NCBI GenBank assembly: GCA_037043455.1
Contig: JAWPHD010002628.1
Coordinates: forward strand, 124,001-188,000
DNA from: Cyrtodaria siliqua
Lineage: Eukaryota; Mollusca; Bivalvia; Adapedonta; Hiatellidae
Direction: 5' to 3'
DNA length: 64,000 bases
Part shown: piece by piece, positions 60,272 to 64,000 of the stretch
How positions within the stretch are numbered: the first letter of the stretch is position 1
How the letters are laid out: each line of letters begins with the position of its first letter
The notes under the pieces: generated by a model
What the model was told of the DNA's origin: nothing
The model's database searches: none
Seen by the model: only the letters and a program-made list of their open reading frames with translations
Translations under genes and position numbers: made by a program

Positions 60272-61606
60272 ATGGCTGAGGGTGGATTTGAAAATCCTAC
60301 GTTCGATCCAGATGAAGAAGTCGATGTCTTTATAAGTGAATTACTTGATGTCGAACCAGAATGTACACAACCTGGCTCAGAATTTCAGAGACAAATTGCA
60401 AATGAAAATAATCATATTGATCAGCTTCAAGGAGAAGATAAAACAAAAGAACAACTAACACAAAAAAAGTTGTTAGTAGATCAATTTTTTACTGAAGTTA
60501 ATGCTGAGATCAGCGGAATTGATTATAAAGATGATTTTAGAGTGAATGAGGACGAAATCGGTATAACAAAGTTATATGCAGTTTGGTTGGGGACAGATGA
60601 TGTTCCACTTACCTATTATAAGGGAAATAATCCAGAAGAACCAATCAAGTTTTATAAGCTGGACACTCTACGTGCAAAACATGGTATTGACTTCGTAAAA
60701 AATAATTTAAAAATGTATGATTATTTAGTCCCACGTGAAAGAAAGGCTCAGGGTAGGGCAGAATTAGCAGCCTTGGCAAAAACAAGAGATACCATCGCTG
60801 CAGAAAATATACCAATGCAAACTTTTTCAACAACTGAAGATGTACAAAATACAGTAGATGCTGTAAATATAATTGAGAGTGATTTGAGTAATATTATAGA
60901 TGAAACTCATCCTAAAACTGCTGTTCAACCAGAAGATCTAACACTGCGAGAGATACGAGGTTTAGATAAGAGATTGCAAAGCTTTCGTGGAGAACTTACT
61001 AATAATCTCTCAAAGCTCACTGAGCTTGACAAAGACCTAACAAAACAAAAACAAAAATTAGAACAAGCTAAGACTGATGATGATGAATTTCAGATAAAAA
61101 GAATTAGCGATCGCATCAAAGACCTTGAAGATGAAAAAAGTGCGCGACTTGAAGCGGCGAGTGTAAACAAAGAAGCATTACGCAGTCAAATAAACAGAAT
61201 AAAAGAAACTATAAATAAGGTGTTAAAAGAAAACACAACATTGGGTGAGAAAATAAAAACATTATTCAGAGAGCAAGGTATTACTATTGTTAGTATTTTG
61301 ACTGCCTTTGGTATGATTATTGGGGTATTAGTTGAGGCCATTATTCCTACATCAAGTGCTGATCCAACTCCAACTCCAAAACCTGATCCATAAAGTGTAA
61401 AAGATTGGATAAAAAAACAACTATTTAATCTAGGTAAACTTCTTGCCAACCTAGCTGGTAAAGCTGCTGCAGCACTTCCAGGAGTTATTGGTGCAATAGT
61501 ATCATGGCTTTTATCTGCAACAGGTAATGTTATTAATTGGCTTGGTAACAATCTATGGGCTTTGCTTGTGTTTGTTTCCGGGTTGTTGTATGTGGCAGCT
61601 AAATAG
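60272..61606 (+). pseudogene. Coiled-coil and hydrophobic-tail Polinton protein, in-frame stop before tail
   Basis: The frame from ATG 60272 runs 373 codons to TAA 61391-61393 and then stays open in the same frame for 70 more codons to TAG 61604-61606. The N-terminus is acidic. About 225-330 is a strongly charged heptad region (LDKRLQSFRGEL...KRISDRIKDLEDEK), and about 336-358 is hydrophobic (ITIVSILTAFGMIIGVLVEA). The part beyond the TAA is rich in Ala, Gly, Leu and Trp (KLLANLAGKAAAALPGVIGA, NWLGNNLWALLVFVSG) and looks membrane-active. This tail is conserved in related elements as I recall, so the TAA is probably a mutation. A virion protein linking genome, capsid and membrane is a guess. 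Confidence 0.65.
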
Positions 61607-61610
61607 TGGT

Positions 61611-61853
61611 TTAGTAAATCTCGTAGATAAGTAATGCAGCAATACCTATTACTATAGTACCAACAATTATGGTTGTTTTGTTACCTTCGTGTTCAATCGC
61701 TATTTTTTGTATTTCTGATGGGTTATGTTCCACAGTTTTATGTATTGATTTATCAAAGTCAGAATGTTCCGGTAAAAATTTCTTTGTTGTGGTGCCTTGA
61801 AAAGGTTGAATATTTTTTGGTGGCACTGGTTTTACATTTATATCATTATTCAA
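61611..61853 (-). pseudogene. Small tail-anchored protein with displaced start
   Basis: An 80-codon frame with a proline-rich N-terminus (PVPPKNIQPF) and one C-terminal transmembrane helix (TTIIVGTIVIGIAALLIYEIY in part). No ATG exists in this frame: the first codon is TTG at 61853, preceded by an in-frame TGA. An ATG at 61857-61855 overlaps the stop of the upstream gene (ATGA) but is one base out of frame. A 1-bp indel just after the start is likely. Convergent with the gene ending at 61606, with only 4 bp between stops. Confidence 0.5.
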
Positions 61854-62881
61854 TCATAATGCCTGTGCATCGGTTGCTATTACACTTTCATTATTGTAGT
61901 CTTGTATTATTCCGATTCTTAATTCCATGTCACTCGGAGACATGTACAATCCACTTCCATAGACAAAATTTACTTTACTTCTTGCATATTTTAGGGTGTT
62001 TTCATATCTTAAAATTTGACTGGGCAAGTTGATGGGGCTATTTATTGCGTTCTCTACATTTGCTAAAAATTGTTTTTGTGCATCAAATCCGTTCCAGTTC
62101 CAAGTATATCTGTTCTTGTTTGTGATTGTGAGCCAAGGATTGCCCAGCTGTATGTTCTTATGCTGTCATTGATTCTTTCTACTCCAGCTCTTGTAAATCC
62201 AAATGAACAATCTAGTATAAAAGTAGACCAACTATTGTCTGCTTCAGATCATTGTGCAATGTAATCAATGTGATATGTTTTATCACTCTCATAGACTGTG
62301 AAACTCATCGTTTTGTTGTCGTATACAGTATTTACCAAAGGATGATAACCAATATTTTTCCAGTAATTATAAATTGTTCCTAGACCATCATTATAGCTTT
62401 GTTTTTGTCTCCAGTCTGAATTTAAGTCAACGTTAAACTCCTTGCATATTCTCTCGTATGCGTTTCGGTTATATGTGTTATTAAACGCATTCCAATTTGA
62501 GTCTTGCGGCATTGCTACACTCATTTCAAATAATATTCTTCTGACTTGGTAATAGACATGAAACCGAAATAACGAACCAACCAGGGCATCAGCTTTTAAA
62601 TGATTGTTAAAATCAATGCCACATCCAGTTGTCGCACACCAAATAGCAAAATTCAGCTGATTTTGCCAAAATAACATCCAATCTGTTCCCCAGCGTTGGA
62701 CTATAGCATCTGATTTAACGTAAGGGGGTTTGTATTTTTCAAAGACATTGGGAAATGATGCTTTAAAGCATTTACCGTCTGATGTAATGACTATGTTTTG
62801 ATTTATTATATCTATTACTTTCTTGCTGAAAGTATTTGAATACTGAGCATCTGGGTTATATTTGAATTCTTTAGAAATCAT
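61854..62881 (-). pseudogene. Conserved Polinton virion-type protein, nonsense- and frameshift-broken
   Basis: From ATG 62881 the frame is open for 210 codons to TGA 62249-62251, continues in frame to TAG 62063-62065, and then needs a frame change near 62070-62100 to remain open to the stop at 61854-61856. Conserved-looking blocks include EFKYNPDAQ, DWMLFWQNQLNFAIWCATTG, FRFHVYYQVRRILFEM and, after the breaks, GFTRAGVERINDSIRTYSWA and KVNFVYGSGLYMSP. I recall the family in animal Polintons; its function is not established. It lies among capsid genes, so a minor structural role is plausible. Confidence 0.65.
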
Positions 62882-62917
62882 TTTTATTTGTGTTTATATA
62901 TATATATATTAAAAAAA
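62882..62917. promoter_or_regulatory. Bidirectional TATA-rich promoter
   Basis: TTTATATATATATATATTAA lies at the centre of a 36-bp gap between divergent ATGs at 62881 (minus) and 62918 (plus). It reads as a TATA box in both directions, with 10-18 bases to each start. Confidence 0.6.
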
Positions 62918-63562
62918 ATGTTTCATACAATTTCAAACATAGACAACTCTATTAACTTACAACAGTATATCGATAATAGAGATGGAACTAAGCGCGTCGG
63001 ATTAAAAACTTTTACATTCACTATCGGTTGGGGTAATATTATTCATGAAACCATAAAGACAAAACAACCAGATAAGGTGCATCGTATACCAGGTGGATTC
63101 TATAACTTTCAAGAGTTGGCAGAACACTTTAAATTGCTAAATGAAAATATTACCCTGGACATTATTGCCCAAATTGGTACAGTCATTTTAGATACGTCAA
63201 TAGAGACACGAATGTCAAGCGGTCTTTCATATATGCTGGGATTCAAGGACAAAAAATGGTTGACAGGTATTAATTTGGCAGATCACCCAATTGATTTAGT
63301 TCCTTATAAACAACTATATGTTCATTTTGAACAAGTTAATACCAGTAGTAATTATTTCAATGGTAAGCCAAGCACTATTATAGGGGTTGTACCTGCAGTA
63401 AATAAGCAGTTTGGAGATATAGTATATACAAGTTTTTATCCTGAATATCACTGTCTTATGAATGGTGCAATTTCTGAATTAAAAATAGAAGTCAGGGGTG
63501 AGTATGGCGACAAAATAGATAATCACGGTTTGCCTATGAGTTGTGTTTTAGAAATTATTTAA
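62918..63562 (+). CDS. Probable penton-like or minor capsid protein
   Basis: Intact frame; the ATG at 62918 (MFHTISNIDNS) is chosen over the non-ATG codon at 62888 because the latter lies in the TATA tract. This gives 214 residues. Beta-rich pattern with IPGGFYNFQELAEHF near the N-terminus (an extended GxY.f.eL motif seen in such proteins), MLGFKDKKWL in the middle, and LYVHFEQVNTSSNYFNGKPS plus LKIEVRGEYGDKI at the C-terminus, like single jelly-roll penton/minor capsid proteins of Polintons. Assignment rests on pattern memory and context. Confidence 0.6.
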   Translation: MFHTISNIDNSINLQQYIDNRDGTKRVGLKTFTFTIGWGNIIHETIKTKQPDKVHRIPGGFYNFQELAEHFKLLNENITLDIIAQIGTVILDTSIETRMSSGLSYMLGFKDKKWLTGINLADHPIDLVPYKQLYVHFEQVNTSSNYFNGKPSTIIGVVPAVNKQFGDIVYTSFYPEYHCLMNGAISELKIEVRGEYGDKIDNHGLPMSCVLEII

Positions 63563-63587
63563 AAAATATATTTTTATAAAAAAAACA

Positions 63588-64000
63588 ATGAGTATATTGG
63601 GACCAACAAGACCTAAAAAAACAGAAGACTTAGAGGCTTTGATAAATAATGTTCAAAATTTATATAGGCGAATTGTGCCTTTTATTAACCAGTTTAATCA
63701 TTTAAAAAATAGAGTTGATAATCTTAAATATGGAATTATAACAATATTTGCGGAGGCTAAGGGCCCACTTGTGTTAAATAGAATACTCTCATTTGGTAAC
63801 GGCGGGGCAGAATCAAATGTGGGGCATGTAATGACACGCCGTGGACGGATTATGGGAATAGGTTTAGCATGTGAACGATTAGTTGGTGACGTATCTGTAA
63901 TAGTTTCTGTTAATGGTGTTGAACAACCAAATGATGGCATAACGCTTCACATCATCCCGCGCAATCATGATAACTTTGATAGTCCTTTAGAGATTGGTGC
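63588..64000 (+). CDS. Start of possible fibre-like or structural protein (runs off window)
   Basis: An open frame from ATG 63588 (preceded by TTTTTATAAAAAAAACA) to the window edge, 137 codons and no stop. The first 50 residues are helical and heptad-like (LEALINNVQNLYRRIVPFINQFNHLKNRV). The rest is beta-rich and Gly/Val-rich (GNGGAESNVGHVMTRRGRIM, VSVIVSVNGVEQPND). A helical stalk followed by a beta head resembles viral fibre-type proteins, but this is only inferred. It is 26 bp downstream of the penton-like gene in the same orientation. Confidence 0.6.
   Translation, partial: MSILGPTRPKKTEDLEALINNVQNLYRRIVPFINQFNHLKNRVDNLKYGIITIFAEAKGPLVLNRILSFGNGGAESNVGHVMTRRGRIMGIGLACERLVGDVSVIVSVNGVEQPNDGITLHIIPRNHDNFDSPLEIG

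Larger units (their letters stand above)
50200..64000. mobile_element. Polinton/Maverick (adintovirus-like) element, left part, right end outside window
   Basis: The block combines protein-primed family B polymerase, retrovirus-like integrase, FtsK/HerA packaging ATPase, capsid-like proteins and small membrane proteins, a gene set that defines Polintons. The left boundary is inferred only from the start of AT-rich sequence at about 50.2 kb and the first gene at 50738. Terminal inverted repeats and a 6-bp target duplication, expected for the family, cannot be tested because the right end is missing. Several genes are broken and others intact, so it looks like a decaying genomic copy. Confidence 0.88.

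Noticed and set aside
50738..64000. Alternative genetic code in the Polinton
   Set aside because: TAA, TAG and TGA all occur in frame, frame changes also occur, and intact genes end normally; decay is simpler.

Overview
This looks like a piece of an animal nuclear genome, most likely a mollusc and probably a bivalve. The host DNA is AT-rich and almost gene-free, and it is filled with microsatellites, minisatellites, tRNA-derived SINEs, 5'-truncated LINEs and many palindromic or inverted-repeat elements. The species call is an inference from the SINE types and general repeat style; nothing in the window proves it.

Layout. (1) 1-3.2 kb: two minus-strand exons of a voltage-gated potassium channel (cytoplasmic T1 tetramerisation domain) with good splice sites. 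The intron between them carries a C-rich minisatellite, and a (GAT)n/(GAG)n tract lies just upstream of the first exon. (2) 5.1-6.7 kb and 13.6-15.3 kb: two 5'-truncated non-LTR retrotransposons on the minus strand. The second sits inside an older palindromic element and is flanked by a 7-bp target duplication. (3) 9-38 kb: SINEs (two with clear target-site duplications), simple-sequence arrays, diverged tandem repeats, dispersed repeats and several near-perfect hairpins. (4) 39.2-42.4 kb: a 50-bp-unit satellite of about 64 copies with a higher-order duplication 1983 bp apart. (5) 44.05-46.21 kb: about 180-bp terminal-inverted-repeat-like arms enclosing 1.8 kb. (6) about 50.2 kb to the right edge: the left part of a Polinton/Maverick (adintovirus-like) endogenous DNA virus or transposon.

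The Polinton-type element is the main coding content. It carries a protein-primed family B DNA polymerase (motifs visible, but broken at least six times), an intact retrovirus-like DDE integrase with a D,D(35)E triad, an intact FtsK/HerA-type packaging ATPase, a probable major capsid protein interrupted by one in-frame TAG, a probable penton/minor-capsid-like protein, an OB-fold-like small protein, a zinc-binding small protein, several small membrane proteins, and the start of a possible fibre-like gene that runs off the window. Replication genes lie on the left and virion genes on the right, in divergent and convergent blocks. Most reliable start codons follow an AT-rich, often TATA-like tract. 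No maturation protease was found inside the window.

The element mixes intact and broken genes, and its stops are TAA, TAG and TGA in the same element. It therefore reads as a decaying genomic copy rather than one using an alternative code. Joined reading frames are described by position only and are not written out.
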